From: Pseudomonas sp. JAI120
Lineage (GTDB): Bacteria > Pseudomonadota > Gammaproteobacteria > Pseudomonadales > Pseudomonadaceae
Direction: 5' to 3'
Length of the DNA: 64,000 nt
NCBI RefSeq assembly: GCF_014207255.1
Contig: NZ_JACHCZ010000003.1
Coordinates: 248,001 to 312,000 of the forward strand
Position 1 is the first letter of the stretch. Each line of letters begins with the position of its first letter. Positions 50,892-60,246 of this stretch are shown here, piece after piece. The position numbers and the translations under genes were made by a program. The notes under the pieces were generated by a model. It saw nothing but the letters and a program-made list of their open reading frames with translations, was not told the origin of the DNA and searched no databases.

Positions 50892-52283
50892 ATGAATCTG
50901 CCCCTGATTCTCAACTTACTGGTGTTCGTGGCCCTGTTGCTGGGCCTGGCACAAACCCGTCGCACAAATTGGAGCCTCGCCAAGAAGGTTCTGTTCGCCC
51001 TGGTCCTCGGCGTAGCGTTCGGTACGGCCTTGCACGCCATTTACGGCGACGGCAACCCCGTGCTCAAGGCCTCCATTGGCTGGTTCGACCTGGTCGGCAA
51101 CGGTTACGTGCAACTGCTGCAAATGATCGTGATACCGCTGGTATTCGCCTCGATCCTCAGCGCCGTGGCGCGCCTGCATAACGCCTCGTCCCTGGGCAAG
51201 ATCAGCTTCCTGACCATCGGCACACTGCTGTTCACCACCGCGATTGCAGCGCTGATCGGTATCGGCCTGACCAACCTGTTCGGCCTCACCGCCGAAGGCC
51301 TGGTGGCCGGCACCCAGGAACTGGCGCGCCTGCAAGTGATCCAGAGCGATTACGCCGGCAAGGTTGCCGACCTGAATATCCCGCAGTTGCTGCTCTCGTT
51401 CGTGCCGGCCAACCCGTTCGCCGATCTGGCCCGGGCCAAGCCGACGTCGATCATCAGCGTGGTGATTTTCGCGGCATTCCTCGGGGTTGCCGCACTGCAA
51501 CTGCTCAAGGATGACGTGGAAAAAGGCCAGAAGGTGCTCAACGCCATCGACACCCTGCAAGCCTGGGTGATGCGTCTGGTGCGCCTGGTGATGAAGCTAA
51601 CCCCTTACGGTGTACTGGCGCTGATGACCAAGGTGGTCGCCGGTTCCAACCTGCAGGACATCATCAAGCTCGGCAGTTTTGTCGTGGTGTCGTACCTGGC
51701 CCTGGGCCTGATGTTTGTGGTGCACGGCCTGTTGCTGTCCCTGGCCGGGATCAACCCGCTGCGCTTCTTCCGCAAAGTCTGGCCGGTGCTGACCTTTGCC
51801 TTCACCAGCCGCTCCAGCGCGGCGGCCATCCCGCTGAGCATTGAGGCGCAGACCCGCCGCCTGGGCATCCCGCAATCCATCGCCGGCTTCGCCGCCTCAT
51901 TTGGCGCGACCATCGGCCAGAACGGTTGCGCGGGTCTCTACCCTGCCATGTTGGCGGTGATGGTAGCGCCGACCGTGGGCATCAACCCGCTGGACCCGCT
52001 GTGGATCGCGACCCTGGTAGCGATTGTGACCTTGAGTTCGGCCGGTGTGGCGGGCGTGGGCGGCGGCGCGACCTTTGCCGCGTTGATCGTGCTACCGGCC
52101 ATGGGCTTGCCGGTGTCACTGGTGGCGCTGCTGATTTCCGTGGAGCCACTGATCGACATGGGCCGTACGGCGCTGAACGTGAATGGTTCGATGACGGCGG
52201 GGGCAATTACCAGCCAGATCATGGGGCAGACGGATAAAGCGTTGTTGGATGCGGATGAGCATGCGGAGTTAGCGCAGGCCTGA
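50892..52283 (+). CDS. tcyP: L-cystine/dicarboxylate symporter (TcyP/YdjN-like)
   Basis: A 463-residue DAACS-family sodium- or proton-coupled symporter with 8-9 membrane helices. Helical hairpins are visible around FAFTSRSSAAAIPLSIEAQTRRLG (the serine-rich re-entrant loop is SRSSAAAIP), GFAASFGATIGQNGCAGLYPAM, and LLISVEPLIDMGRTALNVNGSM. Length equals that of E. coli YdjN/TcyP, a cystine importer, and the GQNGCAG and N-terminal form favour that over C4-dicarboxylate transport. Substrate remains an inference. Confidence 0.82.
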   Translation: MNLPLILNLLVFVALLLGLAQTRRTNWSLAKKVLFALVLGVAFGTALHAIYGDGNPVLKASIGWFDLVGNGYVQLLQMIVIPLVFASILSAVARLHNASSLGKISFLTIGTLLFTTAIAALIGIGLTNLFGLTAEGLVAGTQELARLQVIQSDYAGKVADLNIPQLLLSFVPANPFADLARAKPTSIISVVIFAAFLGVAALQLLKDDVEKGQKVLNAIDTLQAWVMRLVRLVMKLTPYGVLALMTKVVAGSNLQDIIKLGSFVVVSYLALGLMFVVHGLLLSLAGINPLRFFRKVWPVLTFAFTSRSSAAAIPLSIEAQTRRLGIPQSIAGFAASFGATIGQNGCAGLYPAMLAVMVAPTVGINPLDPLWIATLVAIVTLSSAGVAGVGGGATFAALIVLPAMGLPVSLVALLISVEPLIDMGRTALNVNGSMTAGAITSQIMGQTDKALLDADEHAELAQA

Positions 52284-52291
52284 TAGGCCGC

Positions 52292-52375
52292 CATCGGGGG
52301 CAAGCCCCCTCCCACAGTTGATCGAGTTCCAACATGAGAATGCGGTCGAGTGTGGGAGGTGGCTTGCCCCCGATG
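52292..52375. repeat. REP doublet, inverted-class, between tcyP and folA
   Basis: Arms 52292-52316 and 52351-52375 are near-perfect reverse complements, but with CATCGGGG outermost and TGTGGGAG facing inward, opposite to the doublets at 12296 and 20159. The 34-bp spacer (containing CGAGTTCCAACATG) is nearly the same as at 61475-61508. Confidence 0.9.
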
Positions 52376-52378
52376 CTT

Positions 52379-52891
52379 TTAGGCTTTTTCCCAGACTTCG
52401 AAGTTGTAAGCCGGCTTATCACCTTCGGCGGGGTTCGGCAGATTGGAAACCAACTTCCACTGGCTCGCATCAAACGCCGGAAACCACGCGTCCCCCTCCG
52501 GACTCAGCGCCACGCGCGTCAGGTACAGGCGATCCGCCTGTTCGAGCCCCTGCGCATACAACTGCGCACCTCCGATCAGCATCAGCTCATCCGCGCCCTG
52601 CTCCAGCGCCCAGGCTTCGGCCCGCGCCACGGCGGCATCAAGTGACGGAAAAACTTCCGCACCTTCCAGCGCCAGGTCGGTCTGACGGCTGACCACAATG
52701 TTCAAGCGCCCCGGCAGCGGTCGGCCCAGGGAGTCCCAGGTCTTGCGCCCCATGATGATCGGCTTGCCGAGCGTGGTGGCCTTGAAATATTTGAAATCCC
52801 CCGGCAAATGCCAGGGCATGCTGTTGTCGACGCCGATCACGCGGTTTTCACCGAGGGCTGCGATCAGGCTTAAAGGGAGAGTTTTTTTCAT
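52379..52891 (-). CDS. folA: Dihydrofolate reductase
   Basis: A 170-residue chromosomal DHFR reducing dihydrofolate with NADPH. Motifs: LIAALGENRVIGVDNSMPWHLPGD (active-site M20 region, shown as IGVDNSMPWHLPGD), catalytic acidic residue in PGDFKYFKATTLGKPIIMGRKTW region, LPGRLNIVVSR, and the ELMLIGGAQLYAQGL helix. Start 52891 is convincing. It is convergent with tcyP across a REP doublet. Confidence 0.96.
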   Translation of the reverse strand: MKKTLPLSLIAALGENRVIGVDNSMPWHLPGDFKYFKATTLGKPIIMGRKTWDSLGRPLPGRLNIVVSRQTDLALEGAEVFPSLDAAVARAEAWALEQGADELMLIGGAQLYAQGLEQADRLYLTRVALSPEGDAWFPAFDASQWKLVSNLPNPAEGDKPAYNFEVWEKA

Positions 52892-52960
52892 GGCGACGAG
52901 AATACCAGAGGTGCGAGTCAGCAGTTATGCTCCAGGCTCACGAACACAACAGGATGGCGC

Positions 52961-54340
52961 GTGACAGCACTGAACCCCCTGCAAAAACTCTGGCTGACGG
53001 AAACCGTACGCCTGCGTGAAGAACACGCCGGCCCCCTGGAAGACCAGGAAGCCAATCGCCTCGCCCGCACGGCGGGCGGCGACCTGCCGACGCGCATTCA
53101 ACAACGCGCCCTGCACCTGGCCGAGCGCGATGGGTTGACCGCCGCCCTCACGCGCTGGCTGCAAGGCGCACGCCTGGCCCTGGTGCTGCTGGCGGTGGTG
53201 GCCGTCATCAGCGGCGCGGGCCTAGCCTTTGCTGCGCTGGGCAACGGCTTGACCGCGGTGAATGTGTTCTGGGCCCTGGGCAGCCTGCTCGGCTTGAACC
53301 TGATCCTGCTGTTGAGCTGGGCGTTGGGCCTGCTGTTTGCCGGCGAGCACGGCGCCAGCCTCGGGCGCCTGTGGTTGTGGTTGAGTGAAAAACTTGCGCG
53401 CGATGCCAAGGCCGCCCAGTTGGCCCCGGCGTTGCTGCTGTTGCTGCAACGGCAGAAACTCAATCGCTGGGCGGTCGGTGTGCTGGTCAACAGCCTCTGG
53501 TTGCTGGCGCTGCTCAGCGCGCTGGTGATTCTGCTGACGCTGCTCGCCACCCGCCGTTACGGCTTTGTGTGGGAAACCACTATCCTCGGGGCCGACACCT
53601 TCGTCGCCGTGACCCAGGCCCTCGGCACCCTGCCCGCCCTGCTGGGCTTCAATGTGCCGACCGTCGAGATGATCCGCGCCAGCGGCGATTCCGCCCTCAA
53701 CATCGAAAGCGCCCGCCAGGCGTGGGCCGCTTGGCTGGTAGGTGTGTTGCTGATCTACGGCCTGCTGCCAAGGTTGATCCTCGCCCTGCTGTGCCTGTGG
53801 CGCTGGAAACGCGGGCGCGCCGCCTTGCGCCTGGACCTCAACCTGCCCGGCTACAGCCCACTGCGCGAACGCCTGATGCCCAGCAGCGAGCGCCTTGGTG
53901 TCAACGATGCCGCGCCGGAACAACTGCACCACGTCACCGGAGGCGTCAGTGCGCTGGACAGCGACGGTGCCTTACTCGTCGCCATCGAACTGGACGATCA
54001 GCACCCCTGGCCGCCCAAGCTGCCGGCCAATGTGAAGAACGCCGGCATCCTCGACAGCCGCGAATCGCGCAACAAGCTCCTGGAGCAACTCAGTCGCTTC
54101 CCACCCGCACGCCTGGCCATCGCCTGCGACCCGCGCCGCTCGCCCGACCGTGGCAGCCTGGCGCTGGTCGCCGAACTTGCACGCAGCGCCGCCGCCACCC
54201 GTGTATGGCTGCTGCAAGCCCCGCCCGGCCAGGCGCTGGATGCCGAGCGCCTGGGCGACTGGCACAGCGCGCTGCAACAACTGGAGCTGCCGTTCGCCGA
54301 CTGCGCGCCGTTGAACTGGCTGGAGACCGGTCATGACTAA
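52961..54340 (+). CDS. DUF2868 membrane protein
   Basis: A 459-residue protein of unknown function. It starts with GTG at 52961 (AGGA upstream; no in-frame ATG nearby). The first 60 residues are charged (TETVRLREEHAGPLEDQEANR); then come helices at about 68-92 (LALVLLAVVAVISGAGLAF), 103-127 (LGSLLGLNLILLLSWALGLLF), 170-195 and 255-280 (GVLLIYGLLPRLILALLCLW). A soluble C-terminal half follows. It overlaps a GTPase gene by 8 bases, so the two are very likely a functional pair. Confidence 0.8.
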   Translation: MTALNPLQKLWLTETVRLREEHAGPLEDQEANRLARTAGGDLPTRIQQRALHLAERDGLTAALTRWLQGARLALVLLAVVAVISGAGLAFAALGNGLTAVNVFWALGSLLGLNLILLLSWALGLLFAGEHGASLGRLWLWLSEKLARDAKAAQLAPALLLLLQRQKLNRWAVGVLVNSLWLLALLSALVILLTLLATRRYGFVWETTILGADTFVAVTQALGTLPALLGFNVPTVEMIRASGDSALNIESARQAWAAWLVGVLLIYGLLPRLILALLCLWRWKRGRAALRLDLNLPGYSPLRERLMPSSERLGVNDAAPEQLHHVTGGVSALDSDGALLVAIELDDQHPWPPKLPANVKNAGILDSRESRNKLLEQLSRFPPARLAIACDPRRSPDRGSLALVAELARSAAATRVWLLQAPPGQALDAERLGDWHSALQQLELPFADCAPLNWLETGHD

Positions 54341-55700
54341 ACCACTGAAACTCGCCGTGGTCGGCCACACCAACGTCGGCAAAACCTCGTTGCTGCGCAC
54401 CCTCACCCGTGACGTCGGTTTCGGTGAAGTCTCCCATCGCCCTAGCACCACGCGGCATGTCGAAGGCGCGCGCTTGTCGGTCGACGGCGAAGCCTTGCTG
54501 GAGCTGTACGACACGCCCGGCCTGGAAGACGCCATCGCTCTGCTCGATTACCTGGAACGCCTGGATCGCCCCGGCGAACGCCTGGACGGCCCGGCCCGCC
54601 TGGCGCGGTTCCTGGAAGGCAGCGAAGCCCGCCAGCGTTTCGAGCAGGAAGCCAAGGTGCTGCGCCAACTGCTGGCATCGGACGCCGGCCTGTATGTGAT
54701 CGACGCTCGCGAACCGGTGCTGGCCAAGTACCGTGATGAACTGCAAGTGCTGGCCAGTTGCGGCAAACCGTTGCTGCCGGTGCTCAACTTCGTCAGCAGC
54801 AGCGACCACCGCGAGCCGGACTGGCGTGAAGCCTTGGCGCGCCTCGGCCTGCATGCGCTGGTGCGTTTCGACAGTGTCGCGCCGCCGGAAGACGGTGAGC
54901 GCCGCCTGTATGAAAGTCTCGCCCTACTGCTGGAAAACGCCCGGCCGCAGTTGCAGCGCTTGATCCTCGACCAGGATGCCCAACGCCAGGCCCGTCAACA
55001 GAGCGCCGCGCGGTTGATTGCCGAATTGCTGATCGACTGCGCCGCGTGCCGACGCAGCGTGGTGACTGAAGATGAGCAACAAGCCATCAGCGATTTGCGC
55101 AAGGCGGTGCGTCAGCGCGAGCAAAAATGCGTGGAGGTCCTGCTCAAGCTGTTCGGCTTCCGCCCGCAGGATGCCGCCGCCAGCGACCTGCCGTTGCTCG
55201 ACGGCCGCTGGGGTGATGACCTGTTCAACCCGGAAACCCTCAAGCAACTCGGCGTGCGCGTGGGTGGTGGTATCGCGGCGGGCGCGGCGGCCGGGGCCGG
55301 AGTGGACCTGCTGGTCGGCGGGCTGACCCTCGGCGCCGCAGCCCTGGCGGGCGCCATCGCCGGTGGCGCGTTGCAGACCGCGCGCAGCTACGGCAGCCGC
55401 CTGCTGGGCAAGATCAAAGGCCAACGCGAGCTGACCGTGGACGACAGCGTGCTGCGCCTGCTCGCCCTGCGCCAGCGTCAGTTGCTCAAGGCCCTGAACC
55501 TGCGCGGCCATGCGGCGATGCACAGCATCAAGGTCGATACGCCCCAGGACAAGACCTGGCGCGAAGGCAAATTGCCGGACGCGTTGCACAAGGCCCGCGC
55601 CCACCCGCAGTGGTCGTCCCTCAACCCCCACGCCAAACTGAGCCAGGCCGAGCGCCAAGAACAGGTCGAAGCCCTCGCCCAGCGCCTCGACGAGACTTAA
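54333..55700 (+). CDS. DUF3482 GTPase with C-terminal glycine-zipper segment
   Basis: A 455-residue GTPase-like protein. G1 is VVGHTNVGKTSLLRTLTRD, G2 candidate RPSTTRHVEGA, G3 LYDTPGLEDA. At the usual G4 site the sequence reads LPVLNFVSSSD rather than NKxD. A central helical region (about 205-290) holds AACRRSVVTEDEQQ. Residues about 310-345 form a glycine/alanine-rich zipper (GGGIAAGAAAGAGVDLLVGG) of membrane-inserting type. It is translationally coupled to the DUF2868 gene. Function unknown. Confidence 0.82.
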   Translation: MTKPLKLAVVGHTNVGKTSLLRTLTRDVGFGEVSHRPSTTRHVEGARLSVDGEALLELYDTPGLEDAIALLDYLERLDRPGERLDGPARLARFLEGSEARQRFEQEAKVLRQLLASDAGLYVIDAREPVLAKYRDELQVLASCGKPLLPVLNFVSSSDHREPDWREALARLGLHALVRFDSVAPPEDGERRLYESLALLLENARPQLQRLILDQDAQRQARQQSAARLIAELLIDCAACRRSVVTEDEQQAISDLRKAVRQREQKCVEVLLKLFGFRPQDAAASDLPLLDGRWGDDLFNPETLKQLGVRVGGGIAAGAAAGAGVDLLVGGLTLGAAALAGAIAGGALQTARSYGSRLLGKIKGQRELTVDDSVLRLLALRQRQLLKALNLRGHAAMHSIKVDTPQDKTWREGKLPDALHKARAHPQWSSLNPHAKLSQAERQEQVEALAQRLDET

Positions 55701-56251
55701 GCCGCCAGCAGCTGCCGGGCCTTGGCCTTGAGCACTTGCAGGTCGAGCACCGGCACGTGCATTTGCTTGGCCTGTTCGTCCCAGTGGCGCATGCGCAGGC
55801 TGACCTGACACAGCGGGTCTTGCTCAAAGGCGCGGGCCTCCTCGGCCGTCATCACACCGCCCTGGTAACCCAGGGTGCGGCGGCTGGCCTCGCTCAAGCG
55901 TGCGTAGTAGTCCGGCTGGCTGAACGTCAGGTAGCGCTTGGCCTGGACGTGGTACTCCACCAGCCTGGCCAGGCGCTCACTGAAGCCTGCGCGACGCAAA
56001 TAGTCGGCGCCCAACCGTTCATGGCTGACCACGCCGTAACCGCCCATGTTCTCGCCATCCTGGCCACAAAGATGGCCGATATCGTGGAAGAACGCCGCCA
56101 ATACCACCTCATCATCGAAACCCTCGGCCATGGCCAACTGCGCGGCCTGGGACATGTGCTCGATCTGCGACACCGGCTCGCCGATGTAATCCGCCGTGCC
56201 GTGCTGCTCGTACAAAGCGAAGACTGCGGCAATCGCCTGTTCCGGGGTCAT
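55697..56251 (-). CDS. phnZ: PhnZ-like HD-domain mixed-valent diiron oxygenase (phosphonate)
   Basis: A 184-residue HD-domain protein. Proposed iron ligands are H32, H56-D57 (AAFFHDIGH), H77 (VVSHERLG), H101 (VEYHVQAKR) and D158 (RHWDEQ). A Tyr22-x-x-Glu25 pair (DYIGEP) matches the lid Tyr/Glu of PhnZ. PhnZ oxidatively cleaves (R)-2-amino-1-hydroxyethylphosphonate to glycine and phosphate. Start at 56251 overlaps the stop of the FAD oxidoreductase (TGATG). The 3' end shares 4 bases with the convergent GTPase gene. Confidence 0.85.
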   Translation of the reverse strand: MTPEQAIAAVFALYEQHGTADYIGEPVSQIEHMSQAAQLAMAEGFDDEVVLAAFFHDIGHLCGQDGENMGGYGVVSHERLGADYLRRAGFSERLARLVEYHVQAKRYLTFSQPDYYARLSEASRRTLGYQGGVMTAEEARAFEQDPLCQVSLRMRHWDEQAKQMHVPVLDLQVLKAKARQLLAA

Positions 56252-57375
56252 CACGCTTGCCCCCACAGGGTTGTGATATTGCGCTCGGCCATCGCCGGCC
56301 CCACGCTCATGCCCACGCCGGTGTGCATCAAGGCAGCGCTCACGCCAGGTGCGGCCTGCACAAATGAAAACGGCGCCGGGCCCCTGGCCCCGTAGACGCC
56401 CTGCCAGCGTTCCATCACCTGGATCTTGCAACCCAAGGTCTGCTCGGCCAACTCGATCATCCAGTCATCCACCTGCTCGGCATTGAACGGCGAGGCATCG
56501 CTGCCGTAGTCGTGGGAGTCGCCGATGATCAGTTCGCCATGGGGCGTCGGGCTGATCAGCAGGTGAATCCCGTGTGCATGAAGGTGGGGCGCATCGCGCA
56601 GGATCTGCGCCTGTACCGGCGCGGCTTCAGGCAGGTCGGCAAAGGCGCCGTAATGCACGCAACTGAGGCCGGTGAGCAACGCGTGTTGCAGGTTGAGATT
56701 GAGCGCAGGCCGGACGCGCAGCATTTGCAGGCGGCAGATCTGTGGGTTGAGTCCCGCGATGGCCTCGGCCAACAGAGTTTGATAATCGTGGCCGGAACAG
56801 ACGATGACCTGCTCGCCACGAAAACTGCCCGCCGTGGTGTGCACCTGGCCCGGCTCCACGTCACGCACCAGGGTGGAGAAGTAAAATTCCACACCCAGTT
56901 GCTGGCTCAGGTAGTGGATCAGCGCCGGTATCGCCTCACGCGAGTACAGTTGCTGGTCGTCCCTGCCATGCAGCGCGGCGCGGTGATGGCGGAACTGGCC
57001 GCCATACAGATCTTTCAACGCCGCGCCTTGCAACAGGTCGACGTTGTAGCCGTGTTCACGCGCGCGGCCGGCGCAGAAGGCTTCCAGCAGATGCTCTTCG
57101 GCTTCGGTGCGGGCGAACAGGTACGAGCCGTTGCGCTTGAGCTGCAGGCCGGCGGTTTGTGCCCAGTGGCCCCAGATCTCGCGGCTTTCCCGCGCCAGGT
57201 CGAGCATCGGCCCCGGCGGCTGCCCGGTCACCAGGGCCTGGCCGAAGTTGCGCACCGAGGCGCCCAGGGGCGTGGCGCTGCGCTCGAACACCTTGACCTT
57301 GAGCCCACGCCTGGCGGCGGCGTAGGCGTGGGACAGGCCGAGGATTCCGGCGCCGATGATCAGTAGTTGTGTCAT
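56251..57375 (-). CDS. FAD-dependent oxidoreductase associated with phosphonate degradation
   Basis: A 374-residue DAO/glycine-oxidase-fold flavoprotein. FAD motif LLIIGAGILGLSHAYAAARRG at the N-terminus; ERSATPLGASVRNFGQ, VIVCSGHDYQTLL and HTGVGMSVGPAMAE near the end. The family is repeatedly found in aminoethylphosphonate clusters and probably oxidises an amino or N-alkyl-amino phosphonate. ATG 57375 chosen; the longer frame to 57528 crosses a REP doublet. It is coupled to the PhnZ-like gene. Confidence 0.85.
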   Translation of the reverse strand: MTQLLIIGAGILGLSHAYAAARRGLKVKVFERSATPLGASVRNFGQALVTGQPPGPMLDLARESREIWGHWAQTAGLQLKRNGSYLFARTEAEEHLLEAFCAGRAREHGYNVDLLQGAALKDLYGGQFRHHRAALHGRDDQQLYSREAIPALIHYLSQQLGVEFYFSTLVRDVEPGQVHTTAGSFRGEQVIVCSGHDYQTLLAEAIAGLNPQICRLQMLRVRPALNLNLQHALLTGLSCVHYGAFADLPEAAPVQAQILRDAPHLHAHGIHLLISPTPHGELIIGDSHDYGSDASPFNAEQVDDWMIELAEQTLGCKIQVMERWQGVYGARGPAPFSFVQAAPGVSAALMHTGVGMSVGPAMAERNITTLWGQA

Positions 57376-57402
57376 GAAGTGATGTCCTGTTTTCAAGACC
57401 GC

Positions 57403-57469
57403 CATCGGGGGCAAGCCCCCTCCCACAGGGGTACGCATTCCAAATGTGGGAGGGGGCTTGCTCCCGATG
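57403..57469. repeat. REP doublet, inverted-class with short spacer
   Basis: Arms 57403-57427 and 57445-57469 have CATCGGGG outermost and TGTGGGAG inward. The spacer is only 17 bases. It lies between the substrate-binding gene and the FAD oxidoreductase gene of one operon and may insulate the catabolic from the transport genes at the RNA level. Confidence 0.88.
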
Positions 57470-57493
57470 AGGCCAGTAGCCCTAACGAAAACC

Positions 57494-58516
57494 TTACTGC
57501 CCCGCCACCTTCTCCGACTTGCCGTCATAGCGCTTACGCCACTCGGTCAAAATGCTGTCGCGATTCTTCGACGCCCAGGCAAAGTCGTTCTTGATCAAAC
57601 GCTGCTCGTAGTCGGCCGGCAATTCGGTCTGCGGCTTGGCGATCCCCGGCTGGGCGAGCACGGCGAAATTGTCCTTGTACAGGTCCATCGCCGCTGTACT
57701 GGCGGAAAAGTCGGCGAGCTTTCTGGCGGCGTCCGCATGGGCGGTGCCCTTGATCACGGCGGTGGCTTCGATATCCCAGCCCAGGCCTTCCTTCGGCAGG
57801 ATGATGTCCAGCGGTGCGCCCTGGCGCTTCAGCTGCACGGCCGGATACTCAAAGGAAATACCGATCGGGAACTCACCGGAAGCCGCCAGCTTGCAGGGCT
57901 TGGAGCCCGAATGTACGTATTGGCCGATGTTCTGGTGCAAGTCGTCCATGTACTGCCAGCCCTGCTTCTCGCCGAAGGTTTGCAGCCAGGCGCTCACATC
58001 CAGGAAGCCGGTGCCGGACGATGCCGGGTTGGGCATTACGATCTTGCCCTTGTACTCGGGCTTGGTCAGGTCTTGCCAGCTCACCGGCTTGGTCAGGCCC
58101 TGTTTCTCGGCTTCGACCGTATTGAAGCAAATGGTCGCGGCCCACACATCCATGCCGACCCAGGCCGGTGGGTTGGCGGCGTCACGGTAATGCTTGCCGA
58201 TCTTGTCCAGGTCCTTGGGGGCGTAGTTGTCCAGCATGCCTTGCTGATCGAGGATCGCCAGGCTCGACGCGGCCAGGCCCCAGACGACGTCGGCTTGCGG
58301 GCGGTCTTTTTCGGCCAGCAGCTTGGCGGTAATGATGCCGGTGGAGTCGCGGACCCATTTGATCTCGACGTCGGGGTTGGCCTGTTCGAAGGCTTTTTTG
58401 TAGGTCTTCAACTGCTCGGCTTCAAGGGCCGTGTACACGGTCAACTCGGTCTTGGCGAAAGCATTCAGGCTGAATGCAGTGAGTACGGCAGCGACCAGCG
58501 CCAGGGGCTTGAACAT
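57494..58516 (-). CDS. phnS2: 2-Aminoethylphosphonate-type ABC transporter, substrate-binding protein
   Basis: A 340-residue periplasmic binding protein. Signal peptide to about residue 21 (LALVAAVLTAFSLNAFA). Mature start is KTELTVYTALEAEQLKTYKKAF, typical of the Fe3+/putrescine-like extracellular family; NPASSGTGFLDVSAWL and GISFEYPAVQLKRQGAPLD line the binding cleft. Placement with permease, ATPase and phosphonate enzymes points to an aminophosphonate ligand. It follows the permease by 22 bases. Confidence 0.85.
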   Translation of the reverse strand: MFKPLALVAAVLTAFSLNAFAKTELTVYTALEAEQLKTYKKAFEQANPDVEIKWVRDSTGIITAKLLAEKDRPQADVVWGLAASSLAILDQQGMLDNYAPKDLDKIGKHYRDAANPPAWVGMDVWAATICFNTVEAEKQGLTKPVSWQDLTKPEYKGKIVMPNPASSGTGFLDVSAWLQTFGEKQGWQYMDDLHQNIGQYVHSGSKPCKLAASGEFPIGISFEYPAVQLKRQGAPLDIILPKEGLGWDIEATAVIKGTAHADAARKLADFSASTAAMDLYKDNFAVLAQPGIAKPQTELPADYEQRLIKNDFAWASKNRDSILTEWRKRYDGKSEKVAGQ

Positions 58517-58538
58517 GGAGCACCTCCTTCAGGGATGT

Positions 58539-60245
58539 TTATTGGCCGGGCGCGGTCTGGCGCCAGGCTTGGGAGCGGCGCAGCGCGCCACGTGAAGCCC
58601 ACGCCAGCAGCAGCGAAACGCCGGCCGAGGTGAACAGGATCAGGGTCGACATGGCCGCCGCGCCGCCCACATTGCCGGCGTCGTCCATGTTCAACACGGC
58701 GACGGCGGCAAGGAGGGTGTCGGGGCTGTAGAGGAAGATCGCGGCGGACACGGTGGTCATCGCCGACACAAACAGGTAGCGCACGATGTCCAGCAGCGCC
58801 GGCAGGCAGATCGGTACCGTGACGGTTAAGTAATGGCGATACAGCGGCGCCTTGAGCGACAGCGCGGCCGCTTCGAACTCGGCGTCCAGCTGGCGCAGCG
58901 CGGTGGTGGCGGTCATCTGTGCGGTGGTCAAATAGTGAGCAATGGTGCACACCACCAGCAGGGTCATGGTGCCGTAGAACACATGCAGCGGGTTGCCGCT
59001 CAGGTTGAAAAAGAACACGTAGCCCAGGCCCAGCACCAACCCCGGCACGGCCATCGGCACAAAGCTGAGCATGCGCAGCGCCAGGTTCAGGCCCTTCTGG
59101 CCCTTGGTCTTTTCCATCAGGTAGGCGCCGGTGAAGATCAATACGCTGCCGATCAACGCCGTGCACAACGCCAGGGTCAAGCTGTTGCGATAGGCCAGCC
59201 AACCGCCGCCGGCCGTGTCTTCGAACTGGTAGTGGCTGAGCGACAGCGACAGGTTGTACGGCCAGAACTTCACCAACGAGGAGTACACCGCCATGCCGAA
59301 CACCAGCAGCAACACGGCACAGATCAACAACACGATGAGCAGGTAGCAGCCATCCCGTAAACGCGACGGCACCGGCTGGAAGACTTGGGCGCGGCCACTC
59401 ATGCCGTCACCTTGGCGACGGCGCAACCAGGCGTCGACGCCAAAGCTGAACAGCGCCGGCAGCAGCAACACCATGCCGATCAACGCCCCCCGACCAAACT
59501 GTTGCTGACCGACCACCGCCTTGTAGGCTTCCAGCGCCAGCACCTGATAATCCCCACCGACCACCACGGGCACGCCGAAATCCGTGATGGTCAGGGTGAA
59601 CACCAGGCAAAACGCCGCAAACACCGCCTGGCGCGTGGCCGGCCAGGTGATGCTGCGGAACGCCCGCGCAGGGCTGGCGCCCATGCTCGAGGCCGCGTCG
59701 AACAGACGCGCATCGGCCAGGGACAGCGCCGAGAGCAAAATCATCAGGGCATGGGGGAAGGTGTAGATCACTTCACCGAGCACAATGCCCCAGAAGCCGT
59801 AGATGTTGTCCGAGAGCAGCCCGCGCAACAGGCCCTGGTTACCGAACAGATAGACCAGCGCAATGCCCGGCAGCATCGACGGTGCCATCAGCGGCAGCAG
59901 CGACAGGCCTCGCCAGATGGCCTTGCCGGGAATCAACGTGCGTTGCAGAGCGTAGGCAAACAGGTAGGCCAGCGGTACGACAATGGCCGCTACGCTGAGG
60001 GAGACTTTCAGGCTATTGCCCAGCAGCCAGTGGAAGTTGGCGCTGGTGACCAACGCCCGTGCGGCGACCAGGCCACCGCCCTGCCCGGCTTCACTGCTGA
60101 AGCCACGCCAGAAGATCGCCAACAGTGGCAGCAATACGGCGATGCCCAGCAGCAACAGCCAGAGCAGTTTGCCGCCGACCACGAAAATACGGTCGCCGGT
60201 TTCGGCGCGTGACGCTTGACGCGCCAGAGTCATGACAGCGGCCAT
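58539..60245 (-). CDS. phnU2: 2-Aminoethylphosphonate-type ABC transporter, fused permease
   Basis: A 568-residue permease of two fused BinPDT_1 domains with about 12 helices. EAA-like loops are present in both halves: DARLFDAASSMGASPARAFRSITWP, with core AASSMGASPARAF, and LDAEFEAAALSLKAPLYRHYLTVTVP, with core EAAALSLKAPLYRHYL. Start is taken at ATG 60245, one base after the ATPase stop; ATG 60233 is a good alternative and would shorten it by four residues. One chain replaces two separate permeases. Confidence 0.85.
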   Translation of the reverse strand: MAAVMTLARQASRAETGDRIFVVGGKLLWLLLLGIAVLLPLLAIFWRGFSSEAGQGGGLVAARALVTSANFHWLLGNSLKVSLSVAAIVVPLAYLFAYALQRTLIPGKAIWRGLSLLPLMAPSMLPGIALVYLFGNQGLLRGLLSDNIYGFWGIVLGEVIYTFPHALMILLSALSLADARLFDAASSMGASPARAFRSITWPATRQAVFAAFCLVFTLTITDFGVPVVVGGDYQVLALEAYKAVVGQQQFGRGALIGMVLLLPALFSFGVDAWLRRRQGDGMSGRAQVFQPVPSRLRDGCYLLIVLLICAVLLLVFGMAVYSSLVKFWPYNLSLSLSHYQFEDTAGGGWLAYRNSLTLALCTALIGSVLIFTGAYLMEKTKGQKGLNLALRMLSFVPMAVPGLVLGLGYVFFFNLSGNPLHVFYGTMTLLVVCTIAHYLTTAQMTATTALRQLDAEFEAAALSLKAPLYRHYLTVTVPICLPALLDIVRYLFVSAMTTVSAAIFLYSPDTLLAAVAVLNMDDAGNVGGAAAMSTLILFTSAGVSLLLAWASRGALRRSQAWRQTAPGQ

Positions 60246-60246
60246 C

